34,255 nucleotides of DNA from Gemmatimonadota bacterium (GCA_028874995.1 JAPPGM010000185.1:1-34255), one strand, 5' to 3'. Positions 1 through 9,113 are shown, numbered from the stretch's first letter. Made by a program: numbers and translations. The notes: generated from the sequence alone by a model not told the origin.

Positions 1-701
1 CATTGTGGAAACGGTCCCCGACGCCGCGAGAGCGCGAATCCAAAACCGTCCATAGTCAGATCGGCCTGTGATCAGACGATTTGGGACGCTGATCCTCCGA
101 TGGCCTGTGATCAGACCGCCCGCCCGCCGCCGCGGCAAATCAAGGGACAGCCGCATGCTCGATTGGGACGCCTCAGCCGCGCAGTCGGCATCGCGCCGCG
201 GCGGGATCACCCTGCCGACGCGCCGCCACGGTTTGATGGCGCCTTTTCCGCACCTGCCGCACCGTCTTACGGCATATCACGTGTGACATGACGCGCCGCG
301 TGTCCATGCGCTTCGTGAAAAACCACGAGGTGCTGGTTCGCACCAGTACCGTCCCGAGCCGTAAGAGTAGCCTTGGGGGCTTGAGTCGGGAGTCTATGAA
401 ATGCCAGCCGTGCCTGGTGGCGTGTCGGGAGGTAGCCTCGTGACACCGATATCGCGCAATGCCCACCAAGGGGCCCCACCACAGCCCGCACCTATCGTAC
501 GCCCGTTCCAGGCCCTCAAGGGCGTGGCTGACCTCGGTGTAGCACGCATCACCGACATTCATGTTGTTCTCTGCCGACCTGACATTGTTGATCCAATTCC
601 TGCTATGACTATCCTCGAATCTTTTGTAAGGAGGGACCGGCGGCGGTGTCGCGAAGCACGGTTGCTGCGCCGCCGTACTCGCCGGGAACCCACCAAGCCC
701 C
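1..701. other. Gene-poor left end, no convincing coding region
   Basis: I see no gene I can support here. Open frames exist on both strands; the longest is 129 codons on the minus strand at 173-562. None has a recognisable domain, a clear ribosome binding site or a plausible signal peptide. The stretch holds a 15-base direct repeat (63-77 and 102-116). Next to 702 it holds the untranslated region downstream of the hydrolase operon, in which no hairpin followed by a T-run is visible. It may be a decayed gene or mobile-element scar, but nothing in the sequence proves that. Confidence 0.5.
63..116 (+). repeat. 15-bp direct repeat pair
   Basis: GGCCTGTGATCAGAC occurs at 63-77 and again at 102-116. 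Each copy contains the palindrome TGATCA. A related GATT(T)GGGACGC element follows the first copy and recurs near 160. The function is unknown. It could be a protein-binding repeat or the eroded end of a mobile element. Confidence 0.5.
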
Positions 702-2165
702 CTACCCCCCCACCGTCCTCAGTATCCAGTCCGCAATCACCTCCATCACCTCTACCGACCAGGTCTCCTCGATGGCCTGGTATTCGCTCGGCGCCCCGGT
801 CTCCGCGTGCTGGAAGAGGTGGTTGAGATCGGGGAAGGAGCGGATCTCGTAGCGGGTGTTGCCGCCTCGCTTTAGCGCCGCCTCGATCTCGCGCAGGTTC
901 TCCTCGTGGGGGACCTGCAGGTCCTTCTCGCCGTTGATGGCCAGCACGGGGACGGTGACCTGCTCGATCGTCTCCGCAGGGTCGTAGGTGAGGAAGTAGC
1001 GGAGCCAGGCATTGCTGGCCAGCAAGGTGATCCACTGTTCGACAATGAGAGGGTGCGTGATGCTGTCCTGGCCTTCCAACCGGCCGCGCAATTCCGTACC
1101 CGACGCCTGAAGAACCCTGGCGATGGCTTCGTCCGCGCGTTCGGGATCGGACTCGGACTTCACTACCTCGAAGAGGGCTCGATTCATTTTCCGGATCTGG
1201 GCGATCTCCTCTTTCGAGGCGCCGCCCGCGCGGGCGATCGACTCGGTTTGCGCGTGGAAAAGGGTCTCGCCAAGTACTCCCGGCGCGGCCATGAGGACGA
1301 TGTAGCTCACATCGGGAGACTCCACCGCCACGATGGGGGCAATCAGGCCGCCCTCGGAGTGCCCGGCGAGCCCGATCCTGCCGGGATCCACGTCGTCACG
1401 CCCTTTGAGGTACGCCACAGCGGCCAGCACGTCCGAGGCGAAGTCCCGCGAGGTCGCTGCCTCGGAGTCCCCGGTCGATCCACCTACGCCGCGGTCATCG
1501 TAGCGCAACACAGCAATTCCGCGCCGTGTGAAGTGGTCGGCCAGGACCAGGAACGGACGGTGCCCCAGGCCGGTTCCGTTGCGGTCCTGCAGGCCCGAAC
1601 CCGAGATCAGGATCACAGCCGGGAAGGGGCCACCGGACGCGGGCCGGGTGAAGGTGCCCGCCAGGGCGTGGCCGCCGTCCGGGTTGGTGTAGGTCACGTC
1701 CTCGGCCAGGTACGGGAAGGGCTCATCGGGATCCTGCGGCCGGCTCGGCGGGACCTCGGCTTCATCCACGCGTTCGAGGACGAGCGGGAAGGTCCGGCCG
1801 TGCTGGGTGAAGGTCCCCGTGATCCTTCCAGCCATTCGCGACAAGGTGCCCGAGTAGGATGCCCGGGCCGCCGACATCGTCAGCGAGATCGTGTTGCCGC
1901 TGATGGTGGACTTGAAGGGGTCACCCCGCTGGTATGTGTACTTGAACTGGAGGGGCCCTCGCTTCACCGAATACTCCGTGAATTGCGGCACACCTTCCGC
2001 CTCGGTCAGGACACAGTGTATCCTCTGCTCCATTCCGTCGATGTCCACGCTGCCCATCCAGGTCCCCACGAAGCCGGCGGAATCGACACCGTCCCCTTCC
2101 TGCCCGGCCACGCCGGGGACCGGCACGGCAAGGAGGGCGGTCAGTACCAGCAGAGATCTCATCAT
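702..2165 (-). CDS. Secreted alpha/beta hydrolase, downstream copy of a tandem pair
   Basis: This is a 487-residue predicted secreted serine hydrolase. An N-terminal signal peptide (MMRSLLVLTALLAVPVPGVA) is followed by a roughly 120-residue beta-rich domain of unknown role and then an alpha/beta-hydrolase domain. The nucleophile motif GHSEGG puts Ser at about residue 270. The likely acid is Asp415 (GEKDLQV) and the base His449 (DLNHLFQH). The start codon overlaps the upstream hydrolase's stop as ATGA, with a GGGGGAG ribosome site, so translation is probably coupled. The enzyme is related to esterase or peptidase-like hydrolases, but the substrate cannot be read from sequence. The last 90 or so residues are nearly identical to the upstream paralogue, while the N-terminal domains differ strongly. 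The start could be either of two adjacent ATGs. Confidence 0.85.
   Translation of the reverse strand: MMRSLLVLTALLAVPVPGVAGQEGDGVDSAGFVGTWMGSVDIDGMEQRIHCVLTEAEGVPQFTEYSVKRGPLQFKYTYQRGDPFKSTISGNTISLTMSAARASYSGTLSRMAGRITGTFTQHGRTFPLVLERVDEAEVPPSRPQDPDEPFPYLAEDVTYTNPDGGHALAGTFTRPASGGPFPAVILISGSGLQDRNGTGLGHRPFLVLADHFTRRGIAVLRYDDRGVGGSTGDSEAATSRDFASDVLAAVAYLKGRDDVDPGRIGLAGHSEGGLIAPIVAVESPDVSYIVLMAAPGVLGETLFHAQTESIARAGGASKEEIAQIRKMNRALFEVVKSESDPERADEAIARVLQASGTELRGRLEGQDSITHPLIVEQWITLLASNAWLRYFLTYDPAETIEQVTVPVLAINGEKDLQVPHEENLREIEAALKRGGNTRYEIRSFPDLNHLFQHAETGAPSEYQAIEETWSVEVMEVIADWILRTVGG
727..1000. repeat. Near-identical 274-bp block shared with 2196-2469
   Basis: This block encodes the C-terminal part of the downstream hydrolase. 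It aligns without gaps to 2196-2469 in the upstream hydrolase, offset 1469 bases, with about 21 differences by eye (roughly 92% identity). The rest of the two genes is much more divergent, especially the first 150 codons. The pattern suggests recent gene conversion or strong constraint on this region. Confidence 0.75.
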
Positions 2166-3622
2166 CGCCCTGCTCCCCCAACCGCCTTCAGAATCCAGCC
2201 CGCTATCACCTCCATCACCTCGACCGACCAGGTCTCCTCGATGGCCTGGTACTCGCTCGGCGCCCCGGTCTCCGCGTGCTGGAAGAGGTGGTTGAGGCCG
2301 GGAAAGGCGCGGATCTCGTAGCGGGTGTTGCCGCCCCGCTGCAGCGCCGCCTCCATCTCGCTCAGGTTCTCCTCCCATGGGACCTGCAGGTCCTTCTCGC
2401 CGTTGATGGCCAGCACGGGAACGGTGACCTGCTCGATCATCTCCGCGGGCTCGTAGGTGAGGAAGTAGCGGAACCACGGGGTGTTGACCTGCTGCACCTG
2501 TGCGGCGATCACGGCGTCCGCCGAGGCTGAGTCGGCGATGCCGGCCAGGGCCAGTTCCTCATCGCTCGCCGTCTCCAGGCTGGCACGTATGATGGCTTCA
2601 ATCTCCCGGCCCGCCCGCTCCCGGTCGGGTTCCGACTTGAGCACCCCGAAGATGCGCTCCTGCCGCGCGCGGTTGCTGGCGATGGCCTCCTCGGTCGCGC
2701 CCCCGGCCCGCAGGATCAGCGCCGCCTGGGCATACAGGATGCGTTCCCCGTTCACCCCGGTCCCCGCCATGAGGACGATGAAGCTCACGTCGTCGGACTC
2801 GGCCGCCGCGATGGGCGCGACCACGCCGCCTTCGGAGTGGCCGGCGAGGCCGATCGTGGCGGGATTCACGTCGTCGCGGGTCTTGAGGTAGGCCACCGCG
2901 GCCAGCGCATCGGAGGCGAAGTCCGGTGTGGTAGCCGTGGCGAACCTGCCGGTTGATTCGCCCACGCCGCGGTCGTCGTAGCGCAGCACGGCGATGCCCT
3001 GCCGGGTGAGGTGGTCCGCAAGCACGAGGAATGGACGGTGTCCCATCAACTCCTCGTTGCGGTTTTGGGGGCCGGAGCCCGAGATGAGGATCACGGCCGG
3101 GAAGGGGCCTCCTTCGGTGGGCCGGGTGAACGTGCCGGCCATCGTGTGGCCGCCGTCGGGGTTGGGATAGGTGACGTCCTCGGCCAGGTAGGGATAGGGT
3201 TCCACGGGATCCTGGGGGCGGCGCATCTCCGCCTCTTCCTCGGACACTCGTTCCAGAACAAGGGGATAGGAGGTGCCGGTCTGAGTGAGGATTCCGGTGA
3301 TCTTCCCGTCATCCGCGGAGAGGGTGCCCTCGTAGGAGGCTCCGAGCGCCGACATCGATACTGTAACGGTGGCGCCGCTCACGGCGATGCCAGGGTTCGG
3401 TATCTGGGCGTTGCCCTGGTCCAGAGAGAAAACCGCTACGGCCAGGCCCCCCTCGCCCTCGGTCACCACGAAGCGGAGCCGCAGTTGGGCCGCGCCGACG
3501 TCCAGGGTGCCCAACCAGTTTCCGACGAAGTCAGCCACCGTGGGGGCCTCCGGTTCCTGGGCAATTACTGGGGGGGCGAGGGAGACCACAATGACGGCGA
3601 TGCACGCCATTAGCGTTTTCAT
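2162..3622 (-). CDS. Secreted alpha/beta hydrolase, upstream copy of a tandem pair
   Basis: This 486-residue paralogue is the first gene of the pair. The start was chosen at 3622 because it gives a clean signal peptide (MKTLMACIAVIVVSLAPPVIA) and has AAAGGAAG six bases upstream. A longer in-frame start at 3706 has neither. The layout is a signal peptide, a roughly 125-residue beta-rich N-terminal domain, then an alpha/beta-hydrolase fold. The catalytic set is Ser263 in GHSEGG, Asp411 in GEKDLQV and His445 in GLNHLFQH. The stop overlaps the next gene's start. The enzyme probably acts outside the cytoplasm on an ester or amide; the exact substrate is unknown. A 21-bp palindrome 54 bases upstream may regulate the pair. 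Confidence 0.86.
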   Translation of the reverse strand: MKTLMACIAVIVVSLAPPVIAQEPEAPTVADFVGNWLGTLDVGAAQLRLRFVVTEGEGGLAVAVFSLDQGNAQIPNPGIAVSGATVTVSMSALGASYEGTLSADDGKITGILTQTGTSYPLVLERVSEEEAEMRRPQDPVEPYPYLAEDVTYPNPDGGHTMAGTFTRPTEGGPFPAVILISGSGPQNRNEELMGHRPFLVLADHLTRQGIAVLRYDDRGVGESTGRFATATTPDFASDALAAVAYLKTRDDVNPATIGLAGHSEGGVVAPIAAAESDDVSFIVLMAGTGVNGERILYAQAALILRAGGATEEAIASNRARQERIFGVLKSEPDRERAGREIEAIIRASLETASDEELALAGIADSASADAVIAAQVQQVNTPWFRYFLTYEPAEMIEQVTVPVLAINGEKDLQVPWEENLSEMEAALQRGGNTRYEIRAFPGLNHLFQHAETGAPSEYQAIEETWSVEVMEVIAGWILKAVGGAGR

Positions 3623-3675
3623 TTCTTGCTTCCTTTGAGCGGACTTGTGAGTGGGGTTGGAAAAAAAGTCATCTA

Positions 3676-3696
3676 CAGTTTCCATAATGTAAACTG
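3676..3696. promoter_or_regulatory. 21-bp near-perfect palindrome, candidate operator
   Basis: CAGTTTCCATAATGTAAACTG reads the same on both strands around a central A, except for one mismatched pair (positions 7 and 15). It lies 54 bases upstream of the first hydrolase start, between dnaE and the hydrolase pair. Size and symmetry fit a dimeric repressor or activator site. No convincing -35/-10 pair is visible around it, so the regulatory role is inferred. Confidence 0.5.
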
Positions 3697-3811
3697 CCGT
3701 TGACATTCAGGAATCCGTGGATAGTAGCGCGCGAGCGCGTAAACCGGCGACGGGGTCTTCACGGGCACTTCGGGCACGTCACGCACCTCAACTCGTACGG
3801 ACGCCCACCCA

Positions 3812-6800
3812 TCACACCTTCACCAGCCCCACCCTCCCCTTCCCGAACACCGCCTCGAGCTCGCGGATCGTCTCGCGGTCCACCGCCACCTTGAAGCTGC
3901 GGGACCGCAGGCGCGGCGCCTCCACCCCTTCGCCATTGCCGACCATCACCTCCAACGGTGCCCCCCCGGTGCGCTCCGTAACCACCGCGCGAGCACGGTC
4001 GAAGGTGCCCTCGGGAAGCTCGTCGTCCCACTCCAGCGCGATCCTCACCGCGAGGCGGCCACTGTCGGGGACCCCCTTGAGCGGCTCGGCCGCGTCGAGG
4101 AAGATCGGGGGGTCCTCCTCGTCGCGTTCGCGATCGCTGACCTTGCCGCGCAGCAGCACGACGGCGTCCGTCCGCAGCGTCTCCTTCCCGGACTGCCAGA
4201 CGTCCTTGAAGGCCAGGACCGTGGCCGTTCCCTGGAACCCCTCGACGGTGATCTTGGCCCATTCGGAGCCGTCGCGCCGCGAAACCTGGCGCGCCACCGC
4301 CGTGACCACGCAAGCCATCTCGACCGAGTCGCCCATGCGGTCCTTGAGCGTGTCACCGCCCACCTGGTCGAAGGCGCGCGCCACCTCGCGGTAGCGGTCC
4401 AGCGGGTGTCCCGAGATGAAGAATCCAAGCGCCTCCTTCTCTCGCGCGAGCCGGTCGCGGTCGCCCCACTCGGGCACGGTCGGGAGCGAAGGGGCCGGGC
4501 GTTCCACACCGGGACCCCCGAAGAGCGAGTGCTGACCCGTCTCCGCCTCCTGCAGCCTCGCCATGACCTCGCCATAGGCGGCGTCGAGCCCGGCCACCAG
4601 CTGGGCGCGGTGGCCGAAGGAGTCGAGCGCGCCCGCCGCAATCAGCGCCTCGCAGGCCCGCTTGTTGAGGGCGCGGGGATCGATCCGCTTCAGGAAGCCG
4701 AAGAAGGTGTCGAAGGAGCCGCCCTCCTCGTGCGCCGCCAGAATCGACCGCACGGCGGCCTCGCCCACCCCCCGCACCGCCCCCAGCCCGAAGCGGATCG
4801 TCGCACCGCCCACCACCGTGAACTTCCAGCCGCTCTCGTTCACGTCGGGCGGAAGCACTTCGAGTCCGTCGTCCAGCCCGGGGTGATAGCGGCCCAGTTC
4901 GCGGCACTCGCCCATGTACTTGACCACGTCGTCGGTCTTGTCGAGCACCGACGAGAGGAGCGCGGCCATGAACTCGGCCGGGTAGTAGCGCTTCAGCCAC
5001 GCCGTCTTGTACGACAGCAGCGAGTAGGCTGCCGAGTGCGACTTGTTGAACCCGTAACGGCCGAAGGTCTCGATCTGGCTGGCCAGGTCGTTCGCGGTGT
5101 TGGGCGGATGCCCCCGCTCGACGACCCGTTCCCGGAAGCGCGCCAGCTCCGCGCGGATCAGCGCGGCGTCCTTTTTTCCCATTGCCTTGCGCAGCACGTC
5201 CGCTTCGCCCAGGGAATAGCCGGCCAGGTCGCTCGCGATCAGCATCACCTGTTCCTGGTAGACGATGATGCCGTAGGTGGGCTCGAGGATGTGCTCCAGG
5301 CCGGGCGCGGGGTAGGAGACGGGCTGGTTCCCGAGCTTGCGCTGGATGTACCTGTCGGTCATCCCCGAGTCGAGGGGTCCGGGGCGGATGAGCGCGTTGG
5401 TGGCGACCAGGTCGTCGAAGCGGTCGCAGCGCATGGCCCGCAGCTTGTCGAGTGCCAGGTTGGACTCGAACTGGAAGACGCCCGAAGTCCCTCCGCTGGC
5501 AAGCATTCGGTAGACCTCCGGGTCGTCGAGGGGGACGTCGTCCATGGCGTCGGAGTCGTAGACCGCCCCCGTGTCCGGATGGCGGAACTCGCCGAGCCGG
5601 TCCTTCACCGCCCGCACCGCGTCGTGGATGACCGTCAGCGTCTTGAGGCCCAGGAAGTCCATCTTGAGCATCCCGGCGTCCTCGAGGCAGTTCATGTCGT
5701 ACTGGGTGACGATGTCGGGGCCGTCCTGGCCGTCCCGCCCGTTGCGCGCACCCTTGGACTGCGTGCAGATCGGCACGTAGTCGTGCAGCGGTCCGGGCGC
5801 GATCACCACTCCTGCCGCGTGCACCGAGGCGTGGCGCGAGAGTCCCTCCAGCGTCATCGAGTAGTCGAAGAGCTGCTTGTGGCGCTCGTCCAGCTCGTAG
5901 AGCGCCTTCACGTCCCGGATCCTCTCGACGGCCTGCGCCACCGTGTAGGCCTGTCCGGGTTGGTTGGGGATCATCTTCGCGATCCGGTCGGTCTCCGCGA
6001 CCTCGAACTTGAGCACGCGGCCCACGTCGCGGATCACCGCGCGGCTCTTCATGGTCCCGAAGGTGACGATCTGGCCGACCGCGTCGCGCCCGTACTTGGC
6101 CCGCACGTACTCGATCACCTCGCCCCTGCGCTCGTAGCAGAAGTCGATGTCGATGTCGGGCATCGAGATGCGCTCGGGGTTCAGGAAGCGCTCGAAGAGG
6201 AGCCCGTCGGCGATGGGGTCGAGGTCGGTGATGCGGAGTGCGTAGGAGACGAGGGAGCCGGCGGCCGAACCCCTGCCGGGACCAACCGGGATTCCGTTCT
6301 CGCGCGCCCAGCGGATGAAGTCCCAGGTGATGAGAAAGTATCCGGCGTAGCCGGTCTTGAGGATGACTTCGAGTTCGTAGTCGAGGCGTTGGCGGACTTC
6401 TGGGGGGAGGGGGTCGGCGTCGGGGCCGCTTTGCGCCGGTGGCTCGTCCTTTTGGTCCGGCGGGAGGTCTTCGTCGGGGCCGTCTTGCGCCGGGGCGGCG
6501 GCGCCCTCGTCGGCGGTGGCGGCATCCGCCCCATGCACATATCGCTCCCGCGCGCCCGCTTCCGCCAGGTGGACCAGGTAGTCGTTGTCGTCGGTGAAGG
6601 GGGTGGGGAGGGGGAAGCCGGGGAGGTGGTACTTCCGTTCGAGAGTGAGGGTGACCTCATCAGCGATCTTGAGCGTGTTCTCGATCACGTCGGTACGGCC
6701 GGGGAAGGCGGCCGCCATCTCGTCGGCGTTCTTGAGGTAGAGGCCGTCGTCGTATCTGAGGCGGTCCTCGTCGTCGTGGTTCTTGGCCGTGCCGATGCAC

Positions 6801-7465
6801 ACCAGGATGTCGTGCGCGGGGTGGTGCTCGTGCTGGAGGAAGTGCGCGTCGTTGCTGGCCACGACGGGGAGGCCGAGTTCGTCGGAGAGCGCGAAGACCT
6901 TCCCGTTCAGGGCGGCCTGGCCGGGGGTTCCGTGGGCCTGGACTTCCAGGTAGTAGCGGTCGGGGAAGGTGTTCGCGTACCAGTCGGCCACCTCGCGCGC
7001 CGTGTCGTCGTTGCCGGCGTTCAGGTGGCGCGCCAGTTCGCCGGCCATGCACGCCGAGGTAACGATCAGACCGTCGGAGTGCCGCGCCAGCGTCTCCCGG
7101 TCCACCCGGGGGCGGTAGTAGAAGCCCTCGGTGTACCCGATCGAGGACAGCCGGATGAGGTTGCGGTAGCCCTCGGCGTCACGGGCAAGCAGCACCAGGT
7201 GGTAGTGCGCCTTGCCCCCCTGCCCCGATCGCGCCCGTTCGCGCCGGTCACCGGGGGCGACGTACGCCTCCATACCGATGATCGGCTTGAGACCCTCCTT
7301 GCGGGCGAGTTTCTGGAAGTTCCAGGCGCCGTACATACAGCCGTGGTCGGTCAGCGCGAGCGCCGGCATCTCGAACCGTTTCGCCCGGCGGATCAGGTCC
7401 GGGAGGCGGTTCGCGCCGTCGAGGAGGGAGTACTCGGAGTGCGTGTGGAGGTGGACGAAGGACAA
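3812..7465 (-). CDS. dnaE: DNA polymerase III subunit alpha
   Basis: This is the replicative polymerase catalytic subunit of the bacterial C family. The chosen TTG start gives MSFVHLHTHSEYSLLDG, the usual DnaE N-terminus, and a protein of 1217 residues; GTG 7624 and ATG 7600 would add a low-complexity leader. The order is a PHP domain with HLHTHSEYS, LTDHG and SNDAHF metal-ligand motifs, then palm and fingers with MPDIDIDF (Asp439, Asp441) and MDFLGLK (Asp603), NKSHSAAYS, a helix-hairpin-helix region and an OB fold (ITVEGFQGTATVLAF). PHP ligands look complete, so PHP-based proofreading is possible. An acidic, proline- and glutamine-rich insert of about 45 residues lies near residues 308-353 (bases 6405-6540). 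No good ribosome site precedes the TTG, so the start is the weakest part of the call. Confidence 0.97.
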   Translation of the reverse strand: MSFVHLHTHSEYSLLDGANRLPDLIRRAKRFEMPALALTDHGCMYGAWNFQKLARKEGLKPIIGMEAYVAPGDRRERARSGQGGKAHYHLVLLARDAEGYRNLIRLSSIGYTEGFYYRPRVDRETLARHSDGLIVTSACMAGELARHLNAGNDDTAREVADWYANTFPDRYYLEVQAHGTPGQAALNGKVFALSDELGLPVVASNDAHFLQHEHHPAHDILVCIGTAKNHDDEDRLRYDDGLYLKNADEMAAAFPGRTDVIENTLKIADEVTLTLERKYHLPGFPLPTPFTDDNDYLVHLAEAGARERYVHGADAATADEGAAAPAQDGPDEDLPPDQKDEPPAQSGPDADPLPPEVRQRLDYELEVILKTGYAGYFLITWDFIRWARENGIPVGPGRGSAAGSLVSYALRITDLDPIADGLLFERFLNPERISMPDIDIDFCYERRGEVIEYVRAKYGRDAVGQIVTFGTMKSRAVIRDVGRVLKFEVAETDRIAKMIPNQPGQAYTVAQAVERIRDVKALYELDERHKQLFDYSMTLEGLSRHASVHAAGVVIAPGPLHDYVPICTQSKGARNGRDGQDGPDIVTQYDMNCLEDAGMLKMDFLGLKTLTVIHDAVRAVKDRLGEFRHPDTGAVYDSDAMDDVPLDDPEVYRMLASGGTSGVFQFESNLALDKLRAMRCDRFDDLVATNALIRPGPLDSGMTDRYIQRKLGNQPVSYPAPGLEHILEPTYGIIVYQEQVMLIASDLAGYSLGEADVLRKAMGKKDAALIRAELARFRERVVERGHPPNTANDLASQIETFGRYGFNKSHSAAYSLLSYKTAWLKRYYPAEFMAALLSSVLDKTDDVVKYMGECRELGRYHPGLDDGLEVLPPDVNESGWKFTVVGGATIRFGLGAVRGVGEAAVRSILAAHEEGGSFDTFFGFLKRIDPRALNKRACEALIAAGALDSFGHRAQLVAGLDAAYGEVMARLQEAETGQHSLFGGPGVERPAPSLPTVPEWGDRDRLAREKEALGFFISGHPLDRYREVARAFDQVGGDTLKDRMGDSVEMACVVTAVARQVSRRDGSEWAKITVEGFQGTATVLAFKDVWQSGKETLRTDAVVLLRGKVSDRERDEEDPPIFLDAAEPLKGVPDSGRLAVRIALEWDDELPEGTFDRARAVVTERTGGAPLEVMVGNGEGVEAPRLRSRSFKVAVDRETIRELEAVFGKGRVGLVKV

Positions 7466-7672
7466 AGGGCGGTTGGGTCGGGGTGAGGGGTGGCGATGAG
7501 GGGCAGCGGGAACCGGCAGCGGTCCGGAGTGGTCAGGACCCCCCCCGCTTTCCTCGAATGTAGCAGTCCGCGGTCGAATCCGCGCGAGTCGCCGAACCAT
7601 TCCCTGCGCGAGTCGATCCAACACCGAGTGTGGGTGCGGCTTGGAGGCGGGGGGTGTGAAGTGAAATCCCCC

Positions 7673-9103
7673 CTACCGCCTTACCATCACCGTGTACCCC
7701 GCGCCCTGGTCCCACCTGAGCACCGTGGCGACGTTCCCCTCGCCCTCGAAGGTGAGGAGCAAGGTGCCGCTGCTGAAGGTCATGTCTCCCCGATAGTCGA
7801 GGGTATCCGCCTCCTGCCGGTCTTCCGGGATGTCCTGGTCGCCGGCCGTGACCGGCGTCATCGTCAGCGCGTCGCCATCGGCAGTGATCCGAACCGCAAC
7901 CTCGCCCGCCCGCGCCGGGCCCGAGTAGGTCCCCTCGAAGTACGCGAGATCCCCGTCGAAGGTGATCGGTTCCCGGGTCGCGTCCCCAGCCAGCAGTTCG
8001 ACGATCCGGCGCGCCAGCGCCGACGGGCCGGGCGGTCCCGTGGAATTCACGAGCACCACCACCGCGAGGTCCTCCTCGGGCAGGTAGAGCGACTGCGAAA
8101 GGAAGCCGTTGATGCCCCCGCCGTGGTGGATCGCCCGGTGTCCGAGGACGTCGGTGACGGAGAGGCCCAGCGCATAGCGGAGCTTCGTGCCGTCGTTCAG
8201 GTCGCCCGGCTCGATCATCTGCGCGTAGGCGTCGTCGGTGAGCACTTCTCCGCCGTGCAGCGCCACCAGCCAGGTCGCCAGATCACCCGCGCTGGCACAG
8301 AGCGATCCGGCCGCAAAGGGGATGTTGTGGACGACGAATCCCTTGTTGCGAAGCCCGTCCGGCCCCGCGTCGTAGCCGGTGACCTTGCCCTCGTGGATCT
8401 CGGTCTCGCTGCAGTAGTGCGACCGGTCCATCCCGAGCTCGCCGAAGATCTTCTCCTCCACGTACTCCTCGTAGGTCATCCCGGAGACCTGCTCCAGGAT
8501 CATGCCCGCCAGGTAGTAGGCGGAGTTGTTGTAGATCGCGTGCTCCCCCGTCGGGAAGTCGAAGGGGTGGGCCTCGATCAGAGCGACGAGGCTGTCGCGG
8601 GGCACTCGCCGCACGAAGTAGGGACGCGCCGCGGTCATCTCGGTGTAGCCCCGGATGCCCGAAGTGTGATCGAGCAGCTCCCGCACGGTGATGCGGTTGC
8701 CCTGGGTGGGAAAGTCGGGCAGGTAGGTGCCGATCTCCGCATCGAGGTCGACGTGTCCCCGCTCCTGCAGCTGGAGAAGCGAGGCGGTGGTGAACTGCTT
8801 GGTGATCGAGCCGATTTCGTAGACGGCGTCTTTGGGCGTCGGCGCCGAGAGCTCCAGGTTGGCCCAGCCGTATCCGCGGACCACGATGCGTTCGCCGCCC
8901 TGCACGACCGCGACCGAGGCGCCGGCGACGACTCCTTCCCGTATCGGTGCCATCATGATCTCGTCGATGGACTCGACGTGGGGAGCGTGGTCGGGGTGGG
9001 CGAATCCGACCCCTTCCGCGCCGAACTCGCCGGGGGGTGGGGAGGCGGGGGGGGTGCAGGCGGCGAAAGCCAGGACTGTCGGGGCCAGCGCCCGAGCCTT
9101 CAT
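7673..9103 (-). CDS. Beta-lactamase-fold serine hydrolase lipoprotein
   Basis: This 476-residue class C beta-lactamase / D-alanyl-D-alanine-carboxypeptidase-like protein starts at ATG 9103, preceded by AAGGGA. The lipobox LAFAAC near residue 16 predicts a lipoprotein, so the enzyme should sit in the periplasm or outer envelope. The three active-site motifs are present: SITK (Ser99, Lys102), YNN in IYNNSAYYLAG, and HGG in IHHGGGINGF. A small beta-rich domain follows the catalytic domain. Members of this family act as esterases, peptidases or cell-wall enzymes; sequence alone does not say which, and antibiotic resistance should not be assumed. It follows the DUF4837-like lipoprotein gene by 10 bases and probably shares its transcript. 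Confidence 0.9.
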   Translation of the reverse strand: MKARALAPTVLAFAACTPPASPPPGEFGAEGVGFAHPDHAPHVESIDEIMMAPIREGVVAGASVAVVQGGERIVVRGYGWANLELSAPTPKDAVYEIGSITKQFTTASLLQLQERGHVDLDAEIGTYLPDFPTQGNRITVRELLDHTSGIRGYTEMTAARPYFVRRVPRDSLVALIEAHPFDFPTGEHAIYNNSAYYLAGMILEQVSGMTYEEYVEEKIFGELGMDRSHYCSETEIHEGKVTGYDAGPDGLRNKGFVVHNIPFAAGSLCASAGDLATWLVALHGGEVLTDDAYAQMIEPGDLNDGTKLRYALGLSVTDVLGHRAIHHGGGINGFLSQSLYLPEEDLAVVVLVNSTGPPGPSALARRIVELLAGDATREPITFDGDLAYFEGTYSGPARAGEVAVRITADGDALTMTPVTAGDQDIPEDRQEADTLDYRGDMTFSSGTLLLTFEGEGNVATVLRWDQGAGYTVMVRR

Positions 9104-9113
9104 TCGGGATCCC

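Noticed and set aside
173-562. A 129-codon minus-strand open frame in the left end
   Set aside because: No ribosome site, no known motif and an Arg-rich composition. It could be real but cannot be supported.
906-2321. A 471-codon plus-strand frame opposite the downstream hydrolase
   Set aside because: It covers the catalytic region of the hydrolase in antisense and has no domain of its own.
4406-7486. A 1026-codon open frame antisense to dnaE
   Set aside because: It is fully antisense to the dnaE motifs, has Val/Arg/His-rich composition without domains, and is a normal shadow of high-GC coding DNA.
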